From NCBI GenBank assembly GCA_963793295.1, contig CAWBZX010000022.1, positions 38,053-102,052 on the forward strand: 64,000 nt of DNA. Direction: 5' to 3'. Both the position numbers and the translations under genes were made by a program. The first letter of the stretch is position 1. Each line of letters begins with the position of its first letter. The notes under the pieces were generated by a model that was given only the letters and a program-made list of their open reading frames with translations, did no database searches and was not told where the DNA came from. The DNA is from JAHDHW01 sp963793295. Its GTDB lineage: Bacteria; Bacteroidota; Bacteroidia; Chitinophagales; Saprospiraceae. This document shows positions 34,211-44,054 of the stretch, piece after piece.

Positions 34211-34933
34211 TTGCTCAAAACTTTTATTTTAATTATCATATTTCCGGTTTTGATCTTTTCCGGATTATGTGCACAAAACGGAGAAGCTATATATTCCGAT
34301 TTACTTTTAAAAATAAAGTCAGAACAGCGGGATTCATTCCATTTAAAGGAAGGTGATTTGTTGTTTCAGGACAGCGATTGCGGCCCGTTTTGCGATGCCG
34401 TTGAAAAGGTAACTTTTGGCATTAAACAGGCAAAATTTTCACATATTGGACTGGTGGTCAAAAACCAAAAAGGCGAACTGGTGGTGCTTGAAGCCATTTC
34501 AAAAGGAGTAATTGAAACACAGATCGATGCTTTTTTGAATCGCAGTTTTGACGCTGAAAACAATCCAAAAGTCGTGGTTGGCAGAATAAAGTCAGAAAAC
34601 AATCACCTGATCCGGCCAGCTATTGACTCGGCTTATCTTCGGATAGGCAAAGCTTATGATGAGATCTTTGATATCAACAATGACAAATATTATTGCTCAG
34701 AATTAATTTACCTGGCTTTTAAAGAAGCCAACAATGACCAACCAGTATTTCAGCTTCAACCGATGACTTTCAACGATCCGGATACCAATCAACCTTTTCC
34801 GGTTTGGGTAGATTATTATAATAATTTAGGAGAGCCAATTCCTGAAGGAGAGCCAGGGCTTAATCCCGGAGGAATCTCACGTTCAGACTATTTGGAAATA
34901 GTTTATTATTACGGAAAGCCGGATGTCAGATAA
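34211..34933 (+). CDS. Exported YiiX/YebB-like NlpC/P60-superfamily cysteine hydrolase
   Basis: This 240-residue protein has a signal peptide (LKTFILIIIFPVLIFSGLCAQ) and the permuted papain-like fold of the YiiX/YebB family (PF05708-like). Support: LKEGDLLFQD, the histidine in FSHIGLVVKN, and the putative nucleophile cysteine in DKYYCSELIYLAF. Such enzymes cleave amide or ester bonds in wall peptides or lipids; the substrate is unknown. The start appears to be TTG: the codon two positions upstream is a stop and no ATG or GTG lies between it and the signal peptide. Confidence 0.83.
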   Translation: MLKTFILIIIFPVLIFSGLCAQNGEAIYSDLLLKIKSEQRDSFHLKEGDLLFQDSDCGPFCDAVEKVTFGIKQAKFSHIGLVVKNQKGELVVLEAISKGVIETQIDAFLNRSFDAENNPKVVVGRIKSENNHLIRPAIDSAYLRIGKAYDEIFDINNDKYYCSELIYLAFKEANNDQPVFQLQPMTFNDPDTNQPFPVWVDYYNNLGEPIPEGEPGLNPGGISRSDYLEIVYYYGKPDVR

Positions 34934-35060
34934 TCGCTATCACCTTGTTTCTTTTCTCCTGGTTGTATGGACTGAGTGCCCATAGTCATCAGTATGTAAG
35001 AAAGAAGATTCAAAATATTTTTGGTAAAAACGTGTCAATTGATGCATATATCTTTCATTT

Positions 35061-35125
35061 ACCACTAAGGTACTGAGGTCACTAAGTTGCACTAAGCCAC
35101 GTGTCCACTCAAGTTCCTTAGTGGT
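35061..35125. repeat. Imperfect inverted repeat, ACCACTAAGG / CCTTAGTGGT
   Basis: Perfect 10-base arms lie at 35061-35070 and 35116-35125. The interior holds CACTAAG motifs in direct orientation (GTCACTAAG, GCACTAAGCC). The gap 34934-35259 has no credible gene; an antisense frame there has no recognisable features. Confidence 0.6.
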
Positions 35126-35259
35126 GATCCAAATTTCTATACTTATACACCTGGTGTCCTCGTTATTTTTAAAGTAAAACACCTCACTATCCCAATTGAG
35201 AAAAGGATTTATATTTCAAAAATCCAGAACCTTCTTTTCTCTGTTTCGATTTTAACGAT

Positions 35260-38049
35260 TTATCTTACCAAACTCACTTTTTCCGTTATCAGCTGCCCAC
35301 TTGTTTTCATCGTGATAAAATAAATACCACTTCCTAATAATTTGCCATCCATTGAAGAACCGTTCCAAATCAATTCATGGGCACCTGAATCTACAGTACC
35401 TGAAAGCAATTGATGGACAAGCTGACCGCTTAAATTATATATCTCCATGATTATAAATTCTTCTTGTGGAAGAATAAAGCTGATCCTGGTTTCAATGTTA
35501 AATGGATTAGGAGCCACGTCCAGTTGTGGGATACTAACCTGTGTATATTGAGCCAGGTCAAAAGGTGAAGAATTTGAACCATAAGCAGGAGGAGGATCGC
35601 CACAATCTGCATAATCATTTTCAATTGCATCAATTATCGCCTGAGCAATTGCTATTAAGGCATCTGCTTCTTCATCGGTCAGGGGATTTCCTCGCTTAGC
35701 ATTAACCTGATTGACAAATGCACCAAGTGATCCGACAGCGTCTTCGGTGTTCCCGGCAATATACTCTATAATGGCATTTTCTATTTTTACCCTAAGTGCA
35801 TTTTCCAGGCCATTTGGCAAACCTAAACGCTCCACTTCACCAATTAAAAGGCTACCTGCAGCACAAACATTTAACAAGGGATCAACCTCATTACAAATGC
35901 CGTCTCCGTCAATATCAATGTCGGCGGAAAAAGAAGCCCCTGGGTCTATATTTAGCCAATTATCAGTCGACCAGGCAGGGTCGTCAACGATGATGCAGTT
36001 CAGGTTTGGATTATCAAAAGCGTAAAATAAATCATTGACGATATTGGGATTATTCCCATTTCTCATATCTAAACTACTCAACATGTTGTTATTGCATCCT
36101 AAAAACTCGAGTTCCGGATTAGCGGAAATATCCAAGTAGCTTAGTTGATTGTTTTTACAACCTAATTCTCGAAGTTCAGGATTATTCGATACGTCCAAGT
36201 TAGTTAATTGATTAGTATGGCAGTGAAACAATTGCAATGCAGGATTATTTGATACATCTAGACTGTTTATTTGATTGCTAGTTGTGTACAATAATTCAAG
36301 TTCCGGATTATTCGATACATCCAGACTGGTCAATTGATTTCTGGAGCACCACAATCTTACGAGCATTGGATTAGCTGAAACATCCAAACTGCTTAGTTGA
36401 TTATCAAAACAGTACAATAATATGAGTTCTGAATTAGCTGAAACGTCCAAAGTGGTTAACTGATTCAAATAGCAATTAAAATATGTGAGCAACAAGTTGG
36501 CTGAAACATCCAAAGCGGTTAACTGGTTACAGCAGCTATACAATTCTGTAAGTATAGGATTGGCTGAAACATCCAAACTGGTTAATTGATTTATTCCACA
36601 TGCTAAAAATGTAAGTTCAGGATTATTTGTTACATCTAAACTACTCAACTGGTTGTCATTGCAACCTAAACGCACGAGTTCTGGATTATTCGATACGTCC
36701 AAGTAGCTTATTTGATTGCTAGTTGTGTACAATAGTTCAAGTTCAGGATTATTCGATACGTCCAAACTGCTCAGTTGGTTTTCGGCACAATGGATTTCAT
36801 GAAGATTGGGGTTTGCCGATACATCCAAACTGGTCAGCTGGTTGCTTTGACACCACAAAGAAGTCAGTTCTGTACTAGGAGGTAAGATCAGGCTCGTCAG
36901 TTGGTTGTTTTGGCAATCCAAACGTTCAAGCACCGTACTAGTTGACACATTTAAACTCGTCAACTGGTTATCATAACAATAAAATTCTTCAAGGAAGGGA
37001 AGTGCCGGCAGAATTAAACTGGTCAGCTGGTTGCTTTGACACCACAAAGAAGTCAGTTCTGTACTAGGAGGTAAGATCAGGCTCGTCAGTTGGTTGTTTT
37101 GGCAATTCAAACGTTCAAGCACCATACTAGCTGACACATTTAAACTCGTCAACTGGTTATCATGACAATAAAATTCTTTAAGGAAGGGAAGTGCCGGCAG
37201 AATTAAACTGGTCAGTTGATTTCCATTACAAGCCAAAAATTCGAGCGTAGTATTCTCAGACATATCTAAACTGCCCAATTGATTATCACGACAGTCCAAT
37301 TCTACAAGCGCAGCATTAGTTGACAAATCTAAACTGCTCAGTTGATTATCATTACAAACCAAACGTGCAAGTGCCGTACAACCAGACACATTTAAACTGC
37401 TCAGCTGGTTGCTATCACACCAAAAATCTTTTAGTGCTGTATTAGCTGATACATCTAAGCTGGTCAATTGATTTGAAGCACAGCCTAAATATGTAAGATT
37501 TGAATTAGCCGACACATCTAAAGCAGTGAGTTGATTGTAATAAATTTCCAATATAGTGAGCGCTGGATTTGCCGACACAACTAAAGCAGTGAGTTGGTTT
37601 CTGTGGCAAAATAACTCTTCCAATTTGGTATTAGCTGACACATTTAAGGAGCTTAATTGGTTGTCGCTGCAATAAAAACTGGTGAGTTCTGTATTCGCCG
37701 ACACATCTAAACTAGTCAGCTGGTTTCTATGGCAATATAATGTGATGAGTAGTGTATTAGCCGATACATCTAAACTAGTCAGCTGGTTTCTTTGACACCG
37801 CAATGTGATGAGATTAGTAAAAGCTTCAATCCCGGTCAAATCCGAAATAGAAGCATCATTAACATATAATTCCGTTTGCGCTACAGCGTCAGAAGTTAAC
37901 ATTTGTCCATCCAATAGGCCTTCTGAATCCACGCCCAGATCAATGAGTTTTTGCTCAAAATTGGCATCAGGAATAGGGGTATATTGGGCAAATAGGCTAT
38001 TGGTAAAAAATAAAGCCGTCAATAATAAAAAGAGGTTAATGTTTTTCAT
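35260..38049 (-). CDS. T9SS-secreted leucine-rich-repeat protein
   Basis: This 929-residue exported protein has a signal peptide (residues 1-21, ending LFAQ), a short cap (YTPIPDANFEQKLIDLG), and then about 27 tandem repeats of 21 residues of the type LTSLDVSANTxLxxLxCxxNQ. These should form a curved solenoid suited to protein binding. A linker after about residue 690 has DIDGDGICNEVDPL, a calcium-binding thrombospondin-3-like or EF-like motif, and a helical segment. The C-terminus is a FlgD-like T9SS sorting domain (VAPNPFNIETRISF, GSGIYFITMKTSG). Ligand and role are unknown; internal duplication is described separately. Confidence 0.92.
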   Translation of the reverse strand: MKNINLFLLLTALFFTNSLFAQYTPIPDANFEQKLIDLGVDSEGLLDGQMLTSDAVAQTELYVNDASISDLTGIEAFTNLITLRCQRNQLTSLDVSANTLLITLYCHRNQLTSLDVSANTELTSFYCSDNQLSSLNVSANTKLEELFCHRNQLTALVVSANPALTILEIYYNQLTALDVSANSNLTYLGCASNQLTSLDVSANTALKDFWCDSNQLSSLNVSGCTALARLVCNDNQLSSLDLSTNAALVELDCRDNQLGSLDMSENTTLEFLACNGNQLTSLILPALPFLKEFYCHDNQLTSLNVSASMVLERLNCQNNQLTSLILPPSTELTSLWCQSNQLTSLILPALPFLEEFYCYDNQLTSLNVSTSTVLERLDCQNNQLTSLILPPSTELTSLWCQSNQLTSLDVSANPNLHEIHCAENQLSSLDVSNNPELELLYTTSNQISYLDVSNNPELVRLGCNDNQLSSLDVTNNPELTFLACGINQLTSLDVSANPILTELYSCCNQLTALDVSANLLLTYFNCYLNQLTTLDVSANSELILLYCFDNQLSSLDVSANPMLVRLWCSRNQLTSLDVSNNPELELLYTTSNQINSLDVSNNPALQLFHCHTNQLTNLDVSNNPELRELGCKNNQLSYLDISANPELEFLGCNNNMLSSLDMRNGNNPNIVNDLFYAFDNPNLNCIIVDDPAWSTDNWLNIDPGASFSADIDIDGDGICNEVDPLLNVCAAGSLLIGEVERLGLPNGLENALRVKIENAIIEYIAGNTEDAVGSLGAFVNQVNAKRGNPLTDEEADALIAIAQAIIDAIENDYADCGDPPPAYGSNSSPFDLAQYTQVSIPQLDVAPNPFNIETRISFILPQEEFIIMEIYNLSGQLVHQLLSGTVDSGAHELIWNGSSMDGKLLGSGIYFITMKTSGQLITEKVSLVR
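36832..37209 (-). repeat. Recent 189-base tandem duplication inside the LRR gene
   Basis: Copies 36832-37020 and 37021-37209 each encode three repeats (LTSLILPALPFL, LTSLNVS, LTSLILPPSTEL). They differ by only a few bases, far less than other repeats in the same gene. Confidence 0.9.
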
Positions 38050-38512
38050 TTTGGGGATTATTTAGTGATGAAAAAAAGATACATGCAATTGGGGAAAGGT
38101 ATCTTTGATATGGGAAAGGCATCTTTGACAGGATCTAAAACCGGTTCATCAAATGTTGTTCTGATCATCCAGTTTTATATACTCATTTTTTTATGTAAAA
38201 AACATTGCTATTGTAACCAAAAAACGGCATATAAAAAATGACATAGGTCAATTTATCTTATGATTTTTATCAAAAAATTGATGTGATAGCTCCAGATCGG
38301 TGTAAGTAATGCCTGCTACGAAGTGACGGCCAAATTTTGATGCTTCATGTGGCCTGGGTGAACCTCATCTCATTCAGCAATTTTGTAATAACCGGAAGGA
38401 TGATATTGCCGCATTGTCGTAATCCTTAAAGGTTTGTTTTTGAAACCTGGTAATGCCAATTACAGGAGCCTTATTCTTTGTTTTAAACTTTCCGGACACA
38501 GGTCTCCCATCG
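38050..38512. other. 463-base gap between the LRR gene and lptD
   Basis: It contains a direct repeat, GGGAAAGGTATCTTTGA at 38092-38108 and GGGAAAGGCATCTTTGA at 38112-38128, just upstream of the LRR start. I see no gene or terminator in the rest; the short antisense frame overlapping the lptD end looks accidental. Confidence 0.5.
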
Positions 38513-41236
38513 CTAAAATCCCCCGAAGGCATCCTGATTCCCCCGTTGATAAGGCACTTTAATAAAGTCAAGTGTCCCGGGTTTTACGTGGAGGTAAAAG
38601 GAGTAAGTTCCGTTTGTTGGCTGCCAATCCACTCCTAATTCCCAACAATGCAAGTTCCGGTAAAATCCAATATCCGGATAGACAAGACGCTTAAGCTTAA
38701 AGTCATAAGAAATATTTCCAACTCGCAAATTCCATTTTTCAGTAAGCTTGATCCTTCCATTCATAGAAATGGAATTGGTACTAACAAGGAAAGTATCTCT
38801 TCCATTAGGCTGAGAAAATCCTGAAAACGCCAACTGATGGCTGATTCTAAATTCACTAAAAACATCCAGCAGGCTTTCGTTACTTAGAAGTCCTTGTGCA
38901 GGCTTTTTAGCGCTGGTTTTGGTTTTATCTTCTCCGGCGAATATGCCTTTTATTTTACCTATTGTTAAACCAGTATTAAAACGCAGGGAAGCAAATTCAA
39001 ATCGCAGAATCTTGCGATCGGTATCCCAGTAGAATTTATTTATCCGGCGTCCGTTTTCTACATCATAAGCGTATGGATCCAATGAAATATTCAATGAAAG
39101 GGTTGTTATTCCATTAAACAGCCGCGTTGTACCGTCCATGCGTACCCTACTAAGCTGAAAAGAATCCGCGGCAAAGTTATAATCTCCATTGATCCGGAAG
39201 TTGTCAAAAATCTTAATATTCTTTTCCGTTGAATCACGTTTTGACCAGACCTTGGCTTCAAAAATATTATTGAGTGAATAAGACAAACTCATGGCTTTGC
39301 CTCCAGTTGGTGTCCGATCATAAATACCGTTTTCAAAAATGTCATATCGCTGTGGATTGTTAAACTCCGGACGGGTATCTGTATCTACATAATCAAAATA
39401 TCCAAAAGAAGGATCTGTATAATCCGGCGTATAACCAAAAGAAGCAGATGGTTTTATAATATGTCTTATCCCACGGATTTTACCTTTTGAAAACTTCTTT
39501 ACCCCAAAAATCTGTGTACTCACCGATATGTTTGCATTGAACAATCGCAGCGGTGAAAATCCACGAACTTTAAGTTCCTCAATGGTTCCATAACTGACGG
39601 TATCTAATATCATTGTAGAATCCGGATCATTTGGATCTAAAAATACAAAGGTTGTATCAACGACTAAGGTCGGATCCAATTCTTTTTGGACCTGATCAAA
39701 ATACCAGATCTCTTTATAATTGACGCCGGGTGTTACATTAAAAAACTTAAGTAACTGAAATGAAGCATTGGTATTAGCCGTGTGTTTGACTCCAAACTGG
39801 GCATCATCCAAAGTTTGTTGGGTGAACAAGGTGGTATCTGTGGCAACAAACCGGTTACGGGCATTGGCAGCATATTGTAAACTGATTTTTTCATACCATT
39901 TGTCTTTTCCAATTCCTTCTTTTCTTTTGAAAGGGTAGATTCTTCTAAGCTGAAAATCAACGGTCGGCAAATTAATATCAACCTGACGTGTTTGCGTATT
40001 TTGCGAATGACTCATCGACGCGGAGAAGGTAAATGGCTTGTCTGGAAACAACCGGGAATAATTTACATTCGAAGTAAATGTATTTTGGTATTTATCTGCA
40101 AAATCGTTATTGTTAATACTTTGGTAATTATTGGATTGAATGTTTACACTGCCACTAAAACGATTCAGCGGATGAGCTTTTGGATCCTGGCTGTGTGACC
40201 ACTGCACACTAAAAGATTTGTTACTGGTAGGAACACCTCTTTGCTCTCCGACACGATCAGAATAACCAAGGGAAAGATTTCCGTTAAATTTATAATTTTT
40301 CTTGTATTTTGAATTCAGTTTCAAGCCCCAGGATCCTCTGGTGTAAATATCTCCCGAAACGGTCAAATCCATGTAATCATTGATTGGAAAATACCAGCCT
40401 ACATTTCTCAAGCCAAATCCCCAGGCATCAGAAAATTCGTAATCACGGGGAAAAATCAGCCCGGTTCGATCGCCTTTTTTTAACGGAAAAAAACCAAAAG
40501 GCAACCAAAGTGGCGTTGGCACTCCGCCTACTTCCAGATTTGACGGACCTACTACAACGACTTTACCGGGAACTACTTTTTGCTTTTTGCTCCGAATCCC
40601 AAAATGTGGCTCGGGATGATCACAGGTTGTGAAAATCGCATTTTCACTATAAATATAATCTTCTGTCTGCCCGCGACTTTCATTTTTAGAATGCATTTTA
40701 CCTACCTTACCCAAAACATAAAGATCCTTCTCCTGTGTCGTCGCTTCATACACCAATCCTTTCTTTGTTTGAAAATTATACCTTATCCTTTTTGCATTGA
40801 AAGTTTGATCTGATTCTTTAAAAACAGGGCTTCCACTAATATTTCCAAGGCTATCAGGCAGCCCTTCAGCTTCCACGATATTATTACCCCAGTCAAAAAC
40901 GATATAATCGGCCTTCAATTCCAGCGTAGTGTAAGTGACCACAGCACTGCCATAAAGGTGAACTTTCTGGTTTTTGATGTCTAATATCATGGAGTCCCTG
41001 GCTGTATAATTGATCGGCGCATCCAAAGAATCTTTGGAATATTTTATTTTTTGGTTGTTTGCATTAAAAGGGGTAGAATCACGAGTAGAAAGCACTGTTG
41101 GCAAAGTATCGCTGGGATTTAAATCTCTCTCTTGAATCAGCGGAATTGTGTCTGGTTCTGGTGGTATAATTTGTGCAGTAGACCTTTGCAGATTTACGAT
41201 AAAAAGTAAAATTATTAATAGGAGCTTTGCTTTCAA
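38513..41236 (-). CDS. lptD: LPS-assembly outer-membrane protein LptD-like
   Basis: This 907-residue protein has a signal peptide (MKAKLLLIILLFIVNLQRSTAQ). The N-terminal OstA/LptA-like beta-jellyroll (about 85-230: DIKNQKVHLYGSAVVTYTTLELKADYI, YNFQTKKGLVYEA) carries LPS to the pore. A long C-terminal beta-barrel follows (GLIFPRDYEFSDAWGFGLRNVGWYFPINDYMD onwards) with alternating hydrophobic strands. This is the Bacteroidota LptD form that inserts lipopolysaccharide into the outer membrane. No LptE partner is visible. It is divergent from the amidase gene, and the amidase and MCE genes that follow are also envelope genes. Confidence 0.88.
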   Translation of the reverse strand: MKAKLLLIILLFIVNLQRSTAQIIPPEPDTIPLIQERDLNPSDTLPTVLSTRDSTPFNANNQKIKYSKDSLDAPINYTARDSMILDIKNQKVHLYGSAVVTYTTLELKADYIVFDWGNNIVEAEGLPDSLGNISGSPVFKESDQTFNAKRIRYNFQTKKGLVYEATTQEKDLYVLGKVGKMHSKNESRGQTEDYIYSENAIFTTCDHPEPHFGIRSKKQKVVPGKVVVVGPSNLEVGGVPTPLWLPFGFFPLKKGDRTGLIFPRDYEFSDAWGFGLRNVGWYFPINDYMDLTVSGDIYTRGSWGLKLNSKYKKNYKFNGNLSLGYSDRVGEQRGVPTSNKSFSVQWSHSQDPKAHPLNRFSGSVNIQSNNYQSINNNDFADKYQNTFTSNVNYSRLFPDKPFTFSASMSHSQNTQTRQVDINLPTVDFQLRRIYPFKRKEGIGKDKWYEKISLQYAANARNRFVATDTTLFTQQTLDDAQFGVKHTANTNASFQLLKFFNVTPGVNYKEIWYFDQVQKELDPTLVVDTTFVFLDPNDPDSTMILDTVSYGTIEELKVRGFSPLRLFNANISVSTQIFGVKKFSKGKIRGIRHIIKPSASFGYTPDYTDPSFGYFDYVDTDTRPEFNNPQRYDIFENGIYDRTPTGGKAMSLSYSLNNIFEAKVWSKRDSTEKNIKIFDNFRINGDYNFAADSFQLSRVRMDGTTRLFNGITTLSLNISLDPYAYDVENGRRINKFYWDTDRKILRFEFASLRFNTGLTIGKIKGIFAGEDKTKTSAKKPAQGLLSNESLLDVFSEFRISHQLAFSGFSQPNGRDTFLVSTNSISMNGRIKLTEKWNLRVGNISYDFKLKRLVYPDIGFYRNLHCWELGVDWQPTNGTYSFYLHVKPGTLDFIKVPYQRGNQDAFGGF

Positions 41237-41288
41237 ACGAATTTATACTATTTTGTGTCCAAAGTGGCTTTTACTAAAGCCATTGACA

Positions 41289-41308
41289 TTCAGTGGATTA
41301 ACACTGAA
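41289..41308. promoter_or_regulatory. Palindrome between lptD and the amidase
   Basis: TTCAGTG and CACTGAA form a 7-bp inverted repeat around six bases, in the 109-base divergent region 41237-41345. It could be a regulator site or a hairpin in the leader of the amidase gene. Confidence 0.35.
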
Positions 41309-41345
41309 TAAAGTAACATTAAGAAACACTTTAAGCAAACATGAA

Positions 41346-42752
41346 ATGCCAGCTTTGAAGAAAATGAAATCCTCACTCTTTTCATTAACGTTCTTTTTTG
41401 CGTTTTTGCCTTCTTACTTATTTCACTTTAACAATTCAGAAAAAGTTACAGATCAGGGTACTTTTTTCTTTAAAAACATGGATCATTGCGATCTTGAGCG
41501 ATCCTTTGCTGATGCAACTTTCCGCAAATATATTAAAGAACGAGAACTTTGCGATGACTATCGCATTCAAAAGATCGTTATTGATCCGGGCCATGGTGGA
41601 CGAGATGGTGGATGTAGTGGTCAGCATTCCCGTGAAAAACATGTATCCCTTAATATTGCGCTGATGGTAGGTAAAACGATTGAAGCCTATTATCCGGATA
41701 TTGAAGTGATTTTCACCCGAACGGAAGATGTCTTTGTCCCCCTCAATGACAGAGCTGAAATAGCAAATCAAAACAATGCAGACTTGTTTATTTCTGTCCA
41801 TTGCAATTTTATTCCAAATGCCAGTCATGTAGATGGTTCCGAAACTTATGTGCTGGGATTACATCGTGCGGAGGATAATCTAGCTGTAGCAAAAAGGGAA
41901 AATGCTGCTATTTTTTATGAAGAAAATTACAAGGAAAATTACGATGGTTATGACCCCAACTCTGCTGAAGGTCATATCATTTTATCTATGTTTCAAAACG
42001 CCTATCTGGAGCAAAGCATTTCACTGGCTAATAAAATTGAAAATAATATCAAAAATGATGCAGGCCGCAAAAGTCGTGGCGTCAAGCAAGCTGGTTTTCT
42101 CGTTCTAAGAAAAACCACAATGCCCAGCGTTTTGGTAGAGTCTGGCTATCTCAGCCATGCTTCCGATGATCAGTATCTTTCAACAGATTATGGCCAAAGG
42201 CAAATTGCCAAAGCTATTTTTAATGCTTTCGCAGAATATAAAAATGAAGTCGAGGGTAACTTAACTGATTTTACTAAAAAGGATCAGATTGTAGCTGTTT
42301 CGCCAACTTACCAAACCGTTGCTGCTCCATCAAAAGTATACCAGCCTAAAATGATAAAATCTCCTACCCGAAAAGCGCCCACTAAAAAGGAACACCATGA
42401 TACTAAAAGCCTAAAACCATCTTTAATTATACCTTCAAAAAGAGAGGAAACTAAAATCGTTTCAGTTCCGGTTGTTAAAAATCAAAAAGATGCGCAGAAA
42501 GTAAAATTCAAAGTACTTTTAGAAGTCACCGACCGACTTGCAGACACCAGCGAGGCAAAATGGAAATCACTGAATTATTCAATCCAGGTTTTAAAAGATG
42601 GCAATACCATTAAATATCTCGCTATTGGATTTCAATCCTATGAAGAAGCGACAAAAGCAAAAAACCAGTTAAGAAGTTCTGGTTTTAATGAAGCATTTGT
42701 CGTTGCTTACCAAAACGGAAAACGAATTAAAATTGAAGATGCACTTAAATAA
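41346..42752 (+). CDS. N-acetylmuramoyl-L-alanine amidase with SPOR-like C-terminus
   Basis: Peptidoglycan amidase that cleaves the bond between MurNAc and the stem peptide, probably in septum splitting. The start at 41346 gives 468 residues with a signal-like helix (MKSSLFSLTFFFAFLPSYLF). A frame extending to 41148 would overlap lptD and adds an unlikely N-terminus. The amidase_3 zinc domain is at about 70-300: IVIDPGHGGRDGG (zinc His), NNADLFISVHCNF, and the catalytic glutamate in PSVLVESGYLSH. A basic linker leads to a SPOR-like domain at about 390-468 (YSIQVLKDGNTIKY, GFNEAFVVAYQNGKRI), expected to bind denuded glycan at division sites. Confidence 0.92.
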   Translation: MPALKKMKSSLFSLTFFFAFLPSYLFHFNNSEKVTDQGTFFFKNMDHCDLERSFADATFRKYIKERELCDDYRIQKIVIDPGHGGRDGGCSGQHSREKHVSLNIALMVGKTIEAYYPDIEVIFTRTEDVFVPLNDRAEIANQNNADLFISVHCNFIPNASHVDGSETYVLGLHRAEDNLAVAKRENAAIFYEENYKENYDGYDPNSAEGHIILSMFQNAYLEQSISLANKIENNIKNDAGRKSRGVKQAGFLVLRKTTMPSVLVESGYLSHASDDQYLSTDYGQRQIAKAIFNAFAEYKNEVEGNLTDFTKKDQIVAVSPTYQTVAAPSKVYQPKMIKSPTRKAPTKKEHHDTKSLKPSLIIPSKREETKIVSVPVVKNQKDAQKVKFKVLLEVTDRLADTSEAKWKSLNYSIQVLKDGNTIKYLAIGFQSYEEATKAKNQLRSSGFNEAFVVAYQNGKRIKIEDALK

Positions 42753-42961
42753 GTGTCACATTAAATATTTAACATCATTATAATTCCCGTATTCAATCGC
42801 TCGCCATCTCAATCATTAGTAGGTTTAACCTGTTAATATGTTTGTCCTTTCTTAAATTCTTAAACATAGAACACCTGAATTTTTATTAGTTTTTAATAAA
42901 AAAAGTGATCTTTGAGCCAATTTTGTAAAAAGGAATAAAAATATTACAAACCTTTACACCT

Positions 42962-44017
42962 ATGGCAGCTAAAAAAGCATTCTTATCACATGAAACAAGG
43001 ATTGGTATTCTTGCGATTGTTTCTATTGCATTGCTAATCTGGGGCTATACTTATCTGAAGGGAAGAAATATGCTTTCCACCTCTAATTTGATTTATGTCG
43101 AGTATCCAAGTGTGGATATGTTATCTGCTTCTTCACCTGTTTTGATCAATGGTTTTCAGATTGGAGTCGTCGCCGACATGTATCTCAAAGAAGAAGACAT
43201 GCGAACAATTATAGTTGTGTTGGACATCAAGAGAGGAGTTAATATTCCGAAAAATGCAGTTGCAGAAATCATTAGCACTGATGTCATGGGAGGGAAAGGA
43301 ATCAGAATGGCCTTTACACAACCGTGTACTGGTGAGGACTGCGTTAAAAACGGTGACTATATTCAAGGTCGTGTAATGGGTTTATTAGGCTCGATGATTC
43401 CGCAGGACGAACTCAGCATTTATCTCAACCAGGTCTCCAACGCTGTCGGGGAATTATTGGATACGCTCAGCAATAAAATTTCCGATCCAGAAGCAAAAGG
43501 AGTTGCTGAATCAATAAGAAATTTTAATGAACTGACTGCTAACCTCAATATACTGATATTAAATTCCAGCAGAAGTATTGAAAGTACTATGGCTCATCTA
43601 TCTTCCATCATGGGAAAAATCGATGACGACAATGAAAAAATAAGTGCATTTTTAACTAATGTAGCTGCTTTCAGCGAGCAATTAAATAAACTGGACTTAG
43701 ATAAAACTTTTTCTAATCTCAACGGAACAATGACCAACGCTGATTCCGCAATTGTAGAACTCAAAGAGACCTTACTATCTGCCAACGAAGCACTGGCCAG
43801 TATTTCGGATCTTGTCCGCGGCGTTAAAGATGGAGAAGGAACGATGGGCAAATTTTTCACCAATGATTCGCTCTATTATAACATCAATAACGCGAGCTTG
43901 CAATTAGAAGTGCTTCTCAAAGACTTTGAAGAAAAACCTTATCGATATATGCCTTTAAAAAGCCGAAACAAAGTCAATCGATACGATAGTAAAGATGCTA
44001 AACAGGAAGGGAATTAA
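42962..44017 (+). CDS. MlaD-like MCE-domain lipid transport protein
   Basis: This 351-residue inner-membrane-anchored periplasmic protein has one helix (about 12-29, IGILAIVSIALLIWGYTYLKG) and an MCE domain (about 35-120: YVEYPSVDMLSASSPVLINGFQIGVV, AEIISTDVMGGKGIRM). A helical segment continues to the end (LSNKISDPEAKGVAESIRN). MCE proteins form hexameric channels that shuttle phospholipids between membranes with an ABC transporter; the permease and ATPase are not in this window. The order lptD, amidase, MCE protein is an envelope cluster. It is probably transcribed from its own promoter in the 209-base gap upstream. Confidence 0.9.
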   Translation: MAAKKAFLSHETRIGILAIVSIALLIWGYTYLKGRNMLSTSNLIYVEYPSVDMLSASSPVLINGFQIGVVADMYLKEEDMRTIIVVLDIKRGVNIPKNAVAEIISTDVMGGKGIRMAFTQPCTGEDCVKNGDYIQGRVMGLLGSMIPQDELSIYLNQVSNAVGELLDTLSNKISDPEAKGVAESIRNFNELTANLNILILNSSRSIESTMAHLSSIMGKIDDDNEKISAFLTNVAAFSEQLNKLDLDKTFSNLNGTMTNADSAIVELKETLLSANEALASISDLVRGVKDGEGTMGKFFTNDSLYYNINNASLQLEVLLKDFEEKPYRYMPLKSRNKVNRYDSKDAKQEGN

Positions 44018-44054
44018 AGATTAGGTGGTTAGAAACGATGAACTAAAAACTATT

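Noticed and set aside
34940..35182. 80-codon minus-strand frame between the YiiX-like gene and the LRR gene
   Set aside because: It runs through the ACCACTAAGG/CCTTAGTGGT repeat, has no signal or domain, and looks like chance.
35260..38049. Regular short repeats suggesting a CRISPR array
   Set aside because: The 63-base periodicity is in frame and encodes 21-residue leucine-rich repeats; there are no unique spacers.
41148..41345. Upstream in-frame start for the amidase
   Set aside because: It would overlap the lptD coding start on the other strand and put a basic stretch before the signal-like helix.
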